Below are positions 33,163 to 43,550 of a stretch of DNA of 64,000 nucleotides, piece after piece. The DNA is from Neofusicoccum parvum (taxonomy: Eukaryota > Ascomycota > Dothideomycetes > Botryosphaeriales > Botryosphaeriaceae). Position numbers and translations under genes: made by a program. Under the pieces are notes generated by a model, which ran no database searches, had not been told where the DNA came from, and was given only the letters and a program-made list of their open reading frames with translations. Numbering within the stretch: the first letter of the stretch is position 1; every line of letters starts with the position of its first letter. The DNA is taken from assembly GCA_020912385.1 (NCBI GenBank), contig CP087206.1:1302001-1366000 (forward strand), read 5' to 3'.

Positions 33163-33996
33163 AGGTTCCTTAAGTGGTGAGAAAGGGGATGGGCAAGAGA
33201 GTGTAAGCGCATTCCGTCGCAGCAGTGCATAGCGTGGTTTGGGTGGACATTTCTTTTGCGGAGTCTTAGACGGCTAGTCCGTAGATTTTAAACATGCTCT
33301 TTTCTCTTTTAGTCTATGATTGTATTTGTGAAGCAAATGGACTTATCTCTAAAGTGAGTTTGGCGCATGGGTGGTTGAACCATTGGTCCGGATGGCAGTT
33401 GCATACCTCTTTCCTCTTTTTTTTTTTTTTTGAATTAGTATGGATACTGCAAATCCACATATGGGTGAGATCCCTTGCTAAGTTCAACGACTTTACTTAC
33501 CATATTGAAGGGAATCAAGCATTCGCTTTGTTCAAGGTCGGGGCCAAAGTCCCTTTGTTCAGAACTGCGCGGTCAATGAGAAGCGCCATCGCAATCGTAA
33601 AGTAGAACGAATGCAGTCAGCATAGTTCCTTTGTTCATATTCCCGCCCGAGTTCCCTTGATAGCTTGAGTTTTATCAGCAAATAATTATTGTATGGGGGC
33701 GGTGGATAAATCAAAGCGGCCGATTCACAAAGTGCCTGCCTCGTTTCTTCCCTTTGCAAGGTCCCTCCTCCTTACTACACGTCCACGCCTCACGCCTTCT
33801 GACCAACACCCCACTTAACCCATTCTTCCCATCAATCGGTCTTTTGCACATTTGCCATCCCTATCCCCGTGTTAGGCCTGTCAGTGCGCATCTTTGTCCT
33901 CACCGGTGGCAAACATCCAAAAGCCCCCTCGCTTGAATCACAAGCGACATTTTTAGCAACTCTCTTCCCAAGTCCTAGACAGACCTCACGCACGAT
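33163..33996. other. Intergenic region
   Basis: 834 nt holding the LPMO 3' flank, a 15-T run at 33417-33431 and the promoter of the next gene. No gene is seen. Confidence 0.5.
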
Positions 33997-36540
33997 ATGC
34001 CCCTCGTTGAATTGTCCATGAGACAAGAGAAGCCCAAGAAGGGGAAGAAAGTTGCAGCTTACACCCCCAATAACAACACGACGGACGAGACCGCCAGTTC
34101 TCGGAACCGCAAGAGCAGTAGTAGCCACAAGTCAGGAAATAGTCTCCACGAAGCTCCGGACGCGGAGACCGAAGCCCTCATCCAGGCCGCCATCTCCGAT
34201 CCGCGCAACTTGATTAAGATCTATTGGAACGACCGCGACTCGGACGAGGACGAGGGCTTTTACGAAGAAGGGCCAGATCCTGAGATGTACAGGTCAGAGA
34301 AAACTGTGGAGGAGCGGGGTGGTTCTGAGGAGTTCGACCGCGACGAGGATGATGAGGATACTCCAAGGTACAATGACGATGGTGAGGATAACGAAGAAGG
34401 GCCCAGCGACGGAAACGGAGACAACAATCAAAGTGGAGAAGATAATGAGTGTGATGATGATGAGAGAGTAGCCTGGATCGAAGACGTCGACGATGATGAA
34501 GAAGTATACGTGCTTCCTCCCCGTCTTTCTTTGACAAATAGTCCCGACGACGACGATGACGAAACGGCCAAGAAGCACTCTCCAGGAAAAGAAAATATCA
34601 GAGGCTCTACCAGTAAATCACCTATGGACCCGAGCGTTCAAGAGAAGTCTCATGAAGGGCCACCTAGACCTCCAAGGCCGCAATTGGACCAGCTTGTATG
34701 GACAGAGATCCCCTCGAGTGGCCAAAAATCTCTAGTGGAGACACCCAAGGACATCAGTAAGGCTTTCTTAGCATACAGAATCAAGGAACTTAGGCCGGGA
34801 TCGAGTAAATCTGGTCCTGAGGTCTCATCCAAACGCGAAAAGATGAGAAGGCACTATACAAATTCCAACCTCAACGCGAGCATCAGCGCCGACGAAGTCG
34901 ACGGTGTAGCGGAGAACGAGCATGGAATTTCGCTTGCACAACTAAAGGCAACGATCTCGCCGATTTCTCTGGACAGTGAGCATTCGTCTACTCGACGAAC
35001 TCCACCCGTTACCCCGCCATACCCGAACAGCCAGAAAGCATTCGAGGATTCCAGACCAATGTCCGTCGACACAGATCAGTACAGCAGCAGCAGCCATTTT
35101 AGCGGCGACGATAACGAGGCAGGGGAGGGTTATGTGAAAGATAGGGTGAAACGTGTCCAACCTCATCCTCGTCCTCAGTCCGCACCACCGCTTTCTCAGC
35201 CCGACGTCAGGTCTTCTTGGAGTGACGACTCTGATTCGTCTGAGGAGGACGAGGAAAGGGAGGAAAGAGCGAGGAGGGAGCGAGAAGATTTCGAGACGAT
35301 TAAAAGTCTTTGGTCACATAGCTTGAGCTCTGAATACTTGAAAGTTCCGGAAAAGGACCCGGCCAAAGAACGGCGCGCGGTTCGTAGGTTGCGCGATGCG
35401 CGAGCCCAGATTCAAGAAGCGCGCATGTCAGACTTCCCAAAGCTGGATATCTTTGACCTGGCAAGGTTCAACGAGAGTATTCGGTCCGCGAAAGGGTCTC
35501 TCCGAGTGCAGGCTGCTGAAAACGGCGGGTACAGCGACAGGGAGATAATGGTCACGGAGTGGATATTCGATAAATGGGAAGAAGACCAAACTGGAATGAG
35601 AAATGCCTGGAAATGGGAAAGAGACGAATGGGAGAGTACGAAGAAAGCTTGGAAGAACGAGAGAAAGTCTCTCAAGGAGACGAAGCAGAGATACATACAG
35701 ATCATAAAAGAACAGAAGGAAGGGATCAAGAGGCTGGAGGAGGACAATGGCTTCTACCGCACTCATCTCAAACATATCGAACAGATGGAGTGGTTCCCGG
35801 AGAGCAAGCCGAGTCTTGTTCTCGGGGAGCCGACTGCGACCTCCCCCATCTCTCCGAACTCACCCATAATGCCACTGCAGACCCCAAAGGAAGCATGGCC
35901 TGATGAGGCAATCGCGCCGCCATGGTTTCCACGGGTTGCTCCCGAGGGAAAAAAGACACGAATGAGGCAGGAGTCGGGGTTCATGGAGTTGACGTCTCCA
36001 TCCCATCCGGATCCGTTCTCGGATGTCGCACGGCGATGCCACTGCTGTGGTAGTGACAGTGGCACTTGCACCTGCAACTGCAGGTCCGAAGCCGGCTTGA
36101 GCTCGAATGCAGATAGGAAAAAGATCAGAGAGCTCGAAAAGAAAAACGGCAAGCTGATGAAGAGGCTAGTCATGTTAGAGGAAGAAGATGAATACAGGCG
36201 AACTTTGGAAGGAGCCCGCGAGACCGACGAACACAAAGAATCGCAAAAGCTGATCAAGGCGGCGGCAGACCTGGTCGACAAGGTCCAGGTGGAGCTCATC
36301 GCCAGACAGGTGGAGATCATGTCGGTCAAGGGGGCGCTTGGGATGAGCGTGGACGATGCAACGATACGGCTGTCGGATGTCAGCACGAGGCTTGTTCGCG
36401 ATCCCGCTACGGACTGGGAGGCGGAGGAGCAGCGGGCGATGGTTCGACGGGATTTGCTGGAGGACTACCATGAGTTCACGGGACTGCAGCTGTTGGATTC
36501 GGACTCAGATAGCGGCTCGGGGCCATGGGGGCCTGGCTGA
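33997..36540 (+). CDS. Large acidic coiled-coil protein with a Cys cluster, unknown function
   Basis: A single intronless frame of 847 aa. The start could also be the Met at 34018. I do not recognise the family. In order: a Lys/Ser-rich N-terminus; a short possible conserved helix (ETEALIQAAISDPRNLIKIY, about 52-70); an extremely acidic region (about 70-195); Pro/Ser-rich disorder; a charged helical region rich in Glu/Arg (about 415-470); and a long coiled coil (about 520-590, WDER-like repeats such as KWERDEWESTKKAWKNERKS). A compact Cys/His cluster starts at C681 (RCHCCGSDSGTCTCNC), followed by a second coiled coil (about 705-770). The cluster could bind zinc. The protein looks like a scaffold, but that is inference from composition only. 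Confidence 0.75.
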   Translation: MPLVELSMRQEKPKKGKKVAAYTPNNNTTDETASSRNRKSSSSHKSGNSLHEAPDAETEALIQAAISDPRNLIKIYWNDRDSDEDEGFYEEGPDPEMYRSEKTVEERGGSEEFDRDEDDEDTPRYNDDGEDNEEGPSDGNGDNNQSGEDNECDDDERVAWIEDVDDDEEVYVLPPRLSLTNSPDDDDDETAKKHSPGKENIRGSTSKSPMDPSVQEKSHEGPPRPPRPQLDQLVWTEIPSSGQKSLVETPKDISKAFLAYRIKELRPGSSKSGPEVSSKREKMRRHYTNSNLNASISADEVDGVAENEHGISLAQLKATISPISLDSEHSSTRRTPPVTPPYPNSQKAFEDSRPMSVDTDQYSSSSHFSGDDNEAGEGYVKDRVKRVQPHPRPQSAPPLSQPDVRSSWSDDSDSSEEDEEREERARREREDFETIKSLWSHSLSSEYLKVPEKDPAKERRAVRRLRDARAQIQEARMSDFPKLDIFDLARFNESIRSAKGSLRVQAAENGGYSDREIMVTEWIFDKWEEDQTGMRNAWKWERDEWESTKKAWKNERKSLKETKQRYIQIIKEQKEGIKRLEEDNGFYRTHLKHIEQMEWFPESKPSLVLGEPTATSPISPNSPIMPLQTPKEAWPDEAIAPPWFPRVAPEGKKTRMRQESGFMELTSPSHPDPFSDVARRCHCCGSDSGTCTCNCRSEAGLSSNADRKKIRELEKKNGKLMKRLVMLEEEDEYRRTLEGARETDEHKESQKLIKAAADLVDKVQVELIARQVEIMSVKGALGMSVDDATIRLSDVSTRLVRDPATDWEAEEQRAMVRRDLLEDYHEFTGLQLLDSDSDSGSGPWGPG

Positions 36541-36988
36541 GAGCTGAAGCATGCTGGTTAGTTTGGGGCTGTGCAATGGACGGATTGCGTTTCCGGCATG
36601 CAGCGCGAGTGAGGTGGCTGGGATGCGTGCGTCGAGCGGCGAGGCATGCGCGTTCGCCGGCTGCGGCCGATGGCGATGCACCGGGCATGTGTGGTGTTGC
36701 TGCGATTGTGCGCAGGGCGAGGCGCGGGCTGGGCGCGTCGCTGCCTGCCCCGCCACAAATTGACATCATCGGGCTCAGCTGGCGCCCCCTGCCCGCGCCT
36801 GCCCGCGCCTGCCCAGCAGTCGGGAGTCGGCACCTGCCACAGGGCCCCTCCACGCCGTGCTTGACTCGCGGAGCTGACGCCCTACACCCATCTGCTGACA
36901 CTTCTCACTCTCCCTTCTTCTCCAGCGCCCCGTCAGCGTTAAATTCTCCCTCGCCCTGCTCCGCCGGAGCGACACCACCCCGCCCACC
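36541..36988. other. Promoter region of Het-C
   Basis: 448 nt with a 10-bp repeat (CCTGCCCGCG, about 2.5 copies near 36787-36812). No gene is seen. Confidence 0.5.
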
Positions 36989-39568
36989 ATGCCGTCTTTC
37001 AAGCTGCTCTTCCTGCTCGTCGTCGCGCTGCTGGTGCTGTGCCCCGCCCCCGCCGCAGCCTTTGGCGCCGGCAACATCGCCAGCATCTCGACCATTGAGG
37101 GCAAGAACTGGCGCCATGGCGACATCGAGGACATGCTCAAGACCGTCGCCTGTCTCAAGGGCCACAAGTGGTCCTCCATGATGATCAAGCGCGTCTACTT
37201 CGGCAACTGGCTGCGCGACTACTCGCAGGCCGTCGACGTCGGCACCCTGAAGGGCGTTCAGGCCGACACCATCCGCATCCTCGTGTGGATTCTGGCCTTC
37301 ATGTCCTTTGGCTACGCCACCAAGGAGTTTGAGGTCACCCACGAGCGCCTTGGAGGTGAGTTTTTCTGTGTTTGTTTTTTTTCTGTTTCAGGTGGCTTAT
37401 CATCCCTGCTATAGTCTATCGCCCTGAGGAGCACATCGACAACCCCAAGGTAAGTCAAGAAGAACCTCGTGATACCCCCCACTCCCCGTGGCTGATTGAT
37501 TGCCCCACAGGACTATGCCGATAACGAGGACGCGAGGCGGTACGATCAGCGACTCCGCGGCCCTGTCACTCAGGAAGAACTTGCTGTCGATCCCAGCACC
37601 GGTTAGCTCATCTCTTTGTCCTGTGATTTCCCCCCTCTGACTCTTGCAGGTATGAAGAATTACATCGCAAATGAGCGTGGTAACTGGGCCACCAGCGCAG
37701 GCTACATCAGGCACAGTTTTGCCCGCGCGATTCACTACGGCCGCATGTACACGCATGGGTCCGGTGGCAAGAAGGGCAACGAAGATGATCTCTGTGAAGC
37801 CCTCCGCTGCCTTGGCCAGGGTCTGCACTGCGTTGAGGACTTTGGAGCCCACACGAACTATACCGAGCTCGCCCTCCGTGAGTTGGGCTTCCACAACGTC
37901 TTCCCTCACACTGGTACTTCCACCGAGATCAACCTCCATGGAAAGCACGTGTTCCCGCTTGTTACCGGTACCTTTGGTGGTGTTGATTTCCTGCATTCGG
38001 TTCTCGGAGAGGCTACAGATCATTTCACCCAGTCGAATATCGACGTCTCAGAGATGGACGAACTAAACGCACAGCTGGGCAATGCTTCCGGAAGCTCAGG
38101 AAAGCGATCCACCAGCGGTTCCTCCGGTGGTGATGTTGAGGCTCTGACCAGTCTCCTCAGCAAGATTCCTGGCACTGGCTCTCTCTGCCAGGAGGCTGTG
38201 CAGTTGAAGGCTTCTTCAGATGCCCAGGCTGCTGAGAACGCCCGCATGGGCGGCGGCAACTACAGTAGCTCTCGTGCGGACCCCACTTTCAACGCTCCTC
38301 CTGGCTCTGTTGGAGGACCTCCGGGTCCTGGAATTCCAGGAATGAACCCCAACTTTGATCCTCAGTCCGTCGTCCCTAAGATCTACCCGATCCTCGAGTT
38401 CCGCGACAAGGTCGTCCGTGCCATTAGCAGTGTCATTTCCAAGATTCCTGGCCTTGAGGCTCTTGTGGAGAAGATCTCTGAACGTGTGACTATGTTCGTC
38501 TTCGCTCTGCTTGCCCCATTCGTTCAGCCTCTCATCCAGGCCGCTTCCAAGCAACTGAAAACTGGCTCCTCTGCCGTCATTGATGCTAGTGGAAAGCACC
38601 AGTACGAGCCGTGGACGGACCCCTACTGCACTGATCCGACGCACTCACTGCTCTCCAAGGACCACTTCTCCAACGTTCTCAATGAGCCAGCTGGCCAGGT
38701 TGCATCTGCTATCCTGCAGTACATTGCTCCGCGTGTTATCTACGCCATGGACCATCCGAATGTGCCTGTGGACGAGGTTCTCAACGACGTTGTTCGTGTG
38801 TTCCACCACCCTGTTACACGCGACCGTCATAACGAGCTGCACCGCAACATGTTCTCTGCCGTCGAAAAGTGGGTGCAGTCTCGTCCTGATAGGGGCCATA
38901 GCCTCAACAACATTCTGGGCTCTGAGTCTGTCCGCGCCGGCAAGAACCATTCTGGCGACGGCGGCGATGGTCATGGCCACGGCCACGGTGGCCACAGCCA
39001 CGGCGGTGGTCAAGCCGCCCATGGTGGCCATGGTGGTAGCAGTGGCGGGAGCTCATCAGGTTTCGGCAACTTTGCAGGACTGGCAAACTTGGGAGGTTCT
39101 GGGGGGAGCAGCTCGAGCGGCGGTGTTGGCGGCTTGCTAGGCAACATTGGCAAGCTCACCGGCGGCGGGGGTAGCAACCCACTCAGCAGTTTCCTGGGCG
39201 GCAGCAGCGGCGGAAAGCGCGAAATTGATTCGTCACCGCAGTCGCATAGTCCTCACCAGGCTCCACCGTCAAACTTCCACCCCTACGGAGAGCAGTATAG
39301 CCAGCAGCCCCCACCGCAGGGTTACCAGTACCAGCAGGATGCGCCTTTGCCACCGGGCCCGCCACAGAACAACCCTGCTGACCCGTACGCCTTTCCTAGT
39401 CAGTACCAGCAGGGTTGGAATGATGGTGGGGCTTCGTATGGCCAGCAGCCCCCGCCGCCTCACGGTGGCTACGGCGGTCCCCCACCCGATCAGTACGGAC
39501 AGCACGGCCAGTGGGGCCAGCAGCCTCCGCAGCCTCCGCAAGGCGGCTACTGGGGAGGCCAGTACTAA
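36989..39568 (+). CDS. het-c: Heterokaryon incompatibility protein Het-C (Neurospora type)
   Basis: Four exons, 36989-37355, 37415-37449, 37511-37601 and 37650-39568, give 803 aa. The N-terminal signal peptide (LLFLLVVALLVLCPAPAAA) leads into the Het-C domain, FGAGNIASISTIEGKNWRHG. This is followed by the highly conserved NWLRDYSQAVDVGTLK, NYIANERGNWATSAGYIR, GLHCVEDFGAHTNYTELAL and a long region to about residue 590. The C-terminal ~200 residues are Gly/His/Ser-rich then Gln/Pro-rich (tandem QQPPPQGYQYQQ-like motifs), as in the glycine-rich tail of Neurospora HET-C. In Neurospora, allelic HET-C forms together with PIN-C trigger cell death after fusion. The family is also widespread as a single conserved gene, so incompatibility here is not proven. 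The specificity indel region would lie at about 240-300. Confidence 0.94.
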
Positions 39569-39929
39569 ATCTATTCTCACGGAAAACGGGGAGCTGGCGA
39601 TTATTCTGCTTGGGTGACAGTTGGAAAAAGGTTTTCGGGACGGTTTATACCCAATGGGGACATGATAACAGGACCACTTGGGTTGTAGTAGTGGTTTGGT
39701 TGGCGATTAGAGAGGACCGGGTTGCGGAGGCTTTGATAGTTAGCTGTTCGGTGGTGGTATTCCTTTGATGCTTTTTCCATCCGCTAGAAATCACTATACG
39801 TTCTGGTTTTCTTAAGATCCCATTCATATTAGTATTACAGTGATAGTCTGCATTTCAGTACCAAGGTATGATCATTTCTTTTGCTGTCACTAGTATGATA
39901 CACACTCATCCTAGTTTCTATTTCGTATT

Positions 39930-40196
39930 CTACAAAACTCCGTCCGGATAATTCTTGGCCTTCTGGTATCCTTTCTTACACTCCCACTCACAGCGGCAGA
40001 AGTATACAGGGACACGTACACCAGACGCCTCGCAGAACCACATTGGATTCGCGCACGAGTAGTTTTACGATCTGATATAGGTGCATGTCGAGTTGCACTT
40101 GCAGGCTGCGTTTGGCATGTCGTTCTGTTCTTCTACTGGCTGGTGGGAAAGAGATACTCCCGCCACCCTGTCAGAATCAGTCTCTTGTACTACCAT
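39930..40196 (-). pseudogene. Cysteine-rich small ORF interrupted by one in-frame TAA
   Basis: From the ATG at 40196 to the TAG at 39930-39932 one frame of 88 codons runs through a single TAA (40065-40067, codon 44). The upstream half contains ACKCNSTCTY and the downstream half SCANPMWFC and YFCRCEWECKKGYQ. The two halves share the C-X-C-X3-C spacing and lie in the same frame, so they look like one cysteine-rich domain with a nonsense codon. No splice-sized intron can remove the TAA with canonical sites next to it. The region upstream shows no signal peptide, so the true N-terminus may be lost or in an unseen exon. It could instead be a genuine two-part gene, a readthrough product or a sequencing error. 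Function is unknown. Confidence 0.45.
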
Positions 40197-40416
40197 CTCT
40201 TTTGCAGCTCAGCATGGACCTTTCCACAAGAGCATCATGATCGTAAAGTCTAATCTTAGAAATCTGGAAAGATCCTGGAGTTGATTCTATCCTCCGCGTA
40301 GAGTACCTATTAAGTATACCGTGACCATTCATTCCTTGGACGCCTTAAAGCCTCGACCTCCGCCTCCTATGCACCAGCATGGTCTGAATTTACCCCATAG
40401 TGTCATATCCGATGAT

Positions 40417-41108
40417 TTACTTCTTCGATGCAAGCTTCTCCGTCTCCTTCTGTAGCTTTTTGATGGTCTCTTCCGATGCCTCGACCTCGCCGCGGTCTGC
40501 CTTGACCTGTTCAGCACATGTTGGTTAGCATATGCCGATTTCCCCGCAGGTCGTTGGGTCATGGGATAAGGCTGTACGTACGATTGATTCGCTATCGGAT
40601 GCCAACTCGTCCTTCCAGTGGCCCTTGCCCTCCTTCGACTTCTTCAATGCGTCTTGCTTATGGTGCTCAATTTCATCAGGGCGACCCTCCTCGTCTGGAT
40701 TGGGTAATAAATTAGCAGTGCCCTTTCCTCGTTGTTACAGAATGCGATGCTATTAGGCGGTGGGAAATGCAGCAAGAGTAGGCAGCAGCAGAAGACGCAG
40801 GCGCATGTCCATCATGATAATCAGATGCTCAACCCAGCAGGTGAAGCGGGGGTGTCACCACCCTCTCGCTTCAACGCCAGGGGGCGCGATTCGCCAAATT
40901 TGACGCTGCCTCCACCGCCACTGGCGCCCACTCCTCTGGGCGACCGACACCGGCACGGAGCGAAGAGAAAACGTGTGAACGCCGGGGAGTGCTTACGCAG
41001 CTTCGACTCCTTTCCAGCAAACCTCATCGCGGATGTCTGGAAGCCCATGCGCTGAGTGGCAATGATGGAGGCACGCGGGACGCGGGCGAGGTTCCTGATG
41101 GCGGACAT
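40417..41108 (-). CDS. inh1: Mitochondrial F1F0-ATPase inhibitor (IF1/INH1 family)
   Basis: Three exons, 41108-40997, 40694-40582 and 40506-40417, give 104 aa. The N-terminus (MSAIRNLARVPRASIIATQRMGFQ) is rich in Arg/Ser/Ala with no acids and fits a mitochondrial presequence. The mature part contains the charged helix EIEHHKQDALKKSKEGKGHW, then a Glu/Lys-rich heptad region (VEASEETIKKLQKETEKLAS), which matches the IATP family that blocks ATP hydrolysis by F1 when matrix pH falls. The first exon ends at ...GKESKLH and the usual inhibitory segment is short, so assignment rests mainly on length, presequence and the charged helix. Intron 1 is 302 nt, long for this genome. Confidence 0.75.
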
Positions 41109-42880
41109 GATTGTATGCGTTGTGGCTCGAGCGCGCGAGAGGTTTGGAGACGGGGTTGTGAAAAGGGATCAATGTCTGTCAATGGCGATTGACTTGTCAG
41201 TCGAATTGGCAAAGCACCACTGATGGAATTGTGGATGAAGAGGGGCAAACCGGCGGGGAGACAGCAGCCAGGGATGCGACGTGGGGAGGAGGGGGAGCTA
41301 CATGTCGGCGTTGTGGCGAGGGAGCTGAGGGCTGCGAGGATTGAAGCTCGCGCTCGTGATCACATACCTGGGGTGACGGGTCTTCAGAGCTGGACTTTGC
41401 GGAGACGCAGAGGGAGGATGGAAATTGGAGAGCAGGCGGTACAGGTCTTGTAGGGGAACGACGGCGCGAACGGGTCCTCGGCTTTCCATGTGTCTCTGGA
41501 GCTCTTTCCATCATCGCGCGCATGTCGTCATAACGTGGCCCGTGCACCAGCCCGCATTACGTTGCGCCTTTCTGCCGCTTGCAAGTCGCCAATCCGTCAT
41601 GGAGGCTCCCGCTCCACTTCTCTCATGGCCCGTCTCAGCTCTGGAAAACACGTTGGCTGCGAGCCTTGCCGGCATGGTGTTGTCACGAGGGACGACAGCC
41701 GCCCATGCAAGGGGGGGCGACTGCATGACACCCGGCCAACTCGCCTGTGGAATGTTTTGACCCCGCAAACAGTTGAAGCTGAACCTGCGCCCTATTGACC
41801 TCTGGGAGACTCAGCTTTGTAGCACGATGGACAAAGAAAGGACGCGACCTTACCCCGTCGAGCACCACTGTAGCGATGCCAACTACCCTTACAATGCGAA
41901 CAAGCACGACGGGAGCAGTCGCTTCAGATGCAGTACAGGTCGGAACAGATTTGAGTCAATGTAGAGGAGATGCATTGGTCCCTAGAACGACAACAAGGGC
42001 AGTCGCAGTGACTGCCGTTGTATCCAAACGAACGACAGGAACTCTGAGAACGTATAAAGTTACCAAAACCCACGCCGGCAGGTGAGGAGTAAAGAGCAAA
42101 AAAGCTAATGCAAGTGAAGAAAAGAAGCCATGATCTCGTCCCAGCGTACATGCGTCTTTGAACTGTGTATCCGTTGAAGAAGACGAACCAAAGAACAGAA
42201 GACCCGGAGCGGGCCGGTTGGACGAACGACAATGCGCTTTGTTCCTCTGCCTTGCAAAGGTTGGTAATAGAAAAGTGAAAGAGCTAAAAACGACATTCCC
42301 AACCGACACCGCCGCTAGATTTCTTGTGCATCAAAAACAAGGACTTTCGCCGTGGTATACCAGCAAAACCCAACCCGTTGCAAGACAACACCGTGACAAC
42401 CACCAGAATCCAACCGCCATGGAGTCCCGCTAACATAGGAAATTGTGTCCCACACTGCGCGGGAGATGACTCGACATCAGCCCGCCCGTCCGAAATAACA
42501 CCTCTTTATGATTTTTCTTTGAGAAAAGCCGAAAAACACCGATGGTAGCAACCCAAGCCGTTATGATGAAATGCCGTGAGAACGCTCAAGCCAACATGAC
42601 AATGCCAGACGCGCGATCTATCGAAGCAGAGCGTTTTTTGTTTTCGCCACATTGCAACGCCGTCGTCCAGGATGTAGTGGGTATCCCTAGGAGAAATGTC
42701 GTCGACCTTTGTACAAAAAGAACGTAGTAGCAGAATTATAAACGGATCCTCCGGGAATGGCGGGTATTATAGCAATAGAGATCCGGAAGAGAAGGGAGAA
42801 CACCCACCAACCTAACAACGCAGCACGCTACAATGCGATCCGATAGAGTCGCGCCCGACACCCAGTGCCGGCGAGCCCGT
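41109..42880. other. Intergenic region, no supported gene
   Basis: About 1.8 kb, including the promoter of IF1 and the 3' flank of the next minus-strand gene. Short frames on both strands have no recognisable content. Confidence 0.5.
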
Positions 42881-43550
42881 TTACCAGCGGCGCGGCATGA
42901 ACTGCTGCTGCATCTGTCTCGCGGGCGACACAGACGGCGGCGGGCTGACGTTGTTGCGCGTGCTGGGGTCAACAATCGGGATCGCATTGCGGGTGCGTTG
43001 CGCCAGCGGCTGATGAAGCTTCGTCTGAGAGGGTTGGAAGCTGGCCGGGGTGAAGGAGCTAGAGGCCGAGGAGAGGACGAAGCTGGGGGTGGGCTGCAGT
43101 TGGTGCTGCAGCGGGGAGGATTCGGGAGACCCGCTCGACAGCGAAGATCGGTCCGATCCGGAGGAGTGGATGGATTGCAGCTGTGCGGCAGCACATTAGC
43201 CATCAAAATTCATCGGAATTCCATCACCCGGCGTGCGCAATGCCGTGCGTGGTCCACCGGGGGCACGTATCAGCACTTACATCGTCGTCGGTAAGCAGGT
43301 GGAAAGGGCAGAAGATCTCGTCGTCCTCGAGGTCGAAGGAGCGAGCGGCCTCGAAGTCGCGGCGGAAGGCGACCATGCCGGGGGCCTCGACGTGCTCCTT
43401 GGGGGTCCTGACGTTGCGGAACTGCTTGTGGTTGTGGGCAGCAGCGGAGCGAGGTTGTCTCCGGGGGCGGCCGCCGGGGTGGTGCTGCTGCGAGTGGTTC
43501 ATGTGGACGTTGTGGTGCGGAGCGCCGTAGTAGAAGTTTGAGGTAGACAT
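42881..43550 (-). CDS. Conserved fungal protein of unknown function, His/Gln/Ser-rich
   Basis: Two exons, 43550-43281 and 43180-42881, give 189 aa; the intron is 99 nt with GTAAGT and CACAG ends. The N-terminus MSTSNFYYGAPHHNVHMNHS is Asn/His-rich and is followed by a basic stretch (GGRPRRQPRSAAAHNHKQ). The most conserved-looking block is VAFRRDFEAARSFDLEDDE with IFCPFHLLTDDD, just before the intron. Exon 2 is Ser/Pro/Gln-rich and likely disordered, ending QQQFMPRRW. I recall fungal proteins with a similar DLEDDxxFCPF block but no function. Confidence 0.72.
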
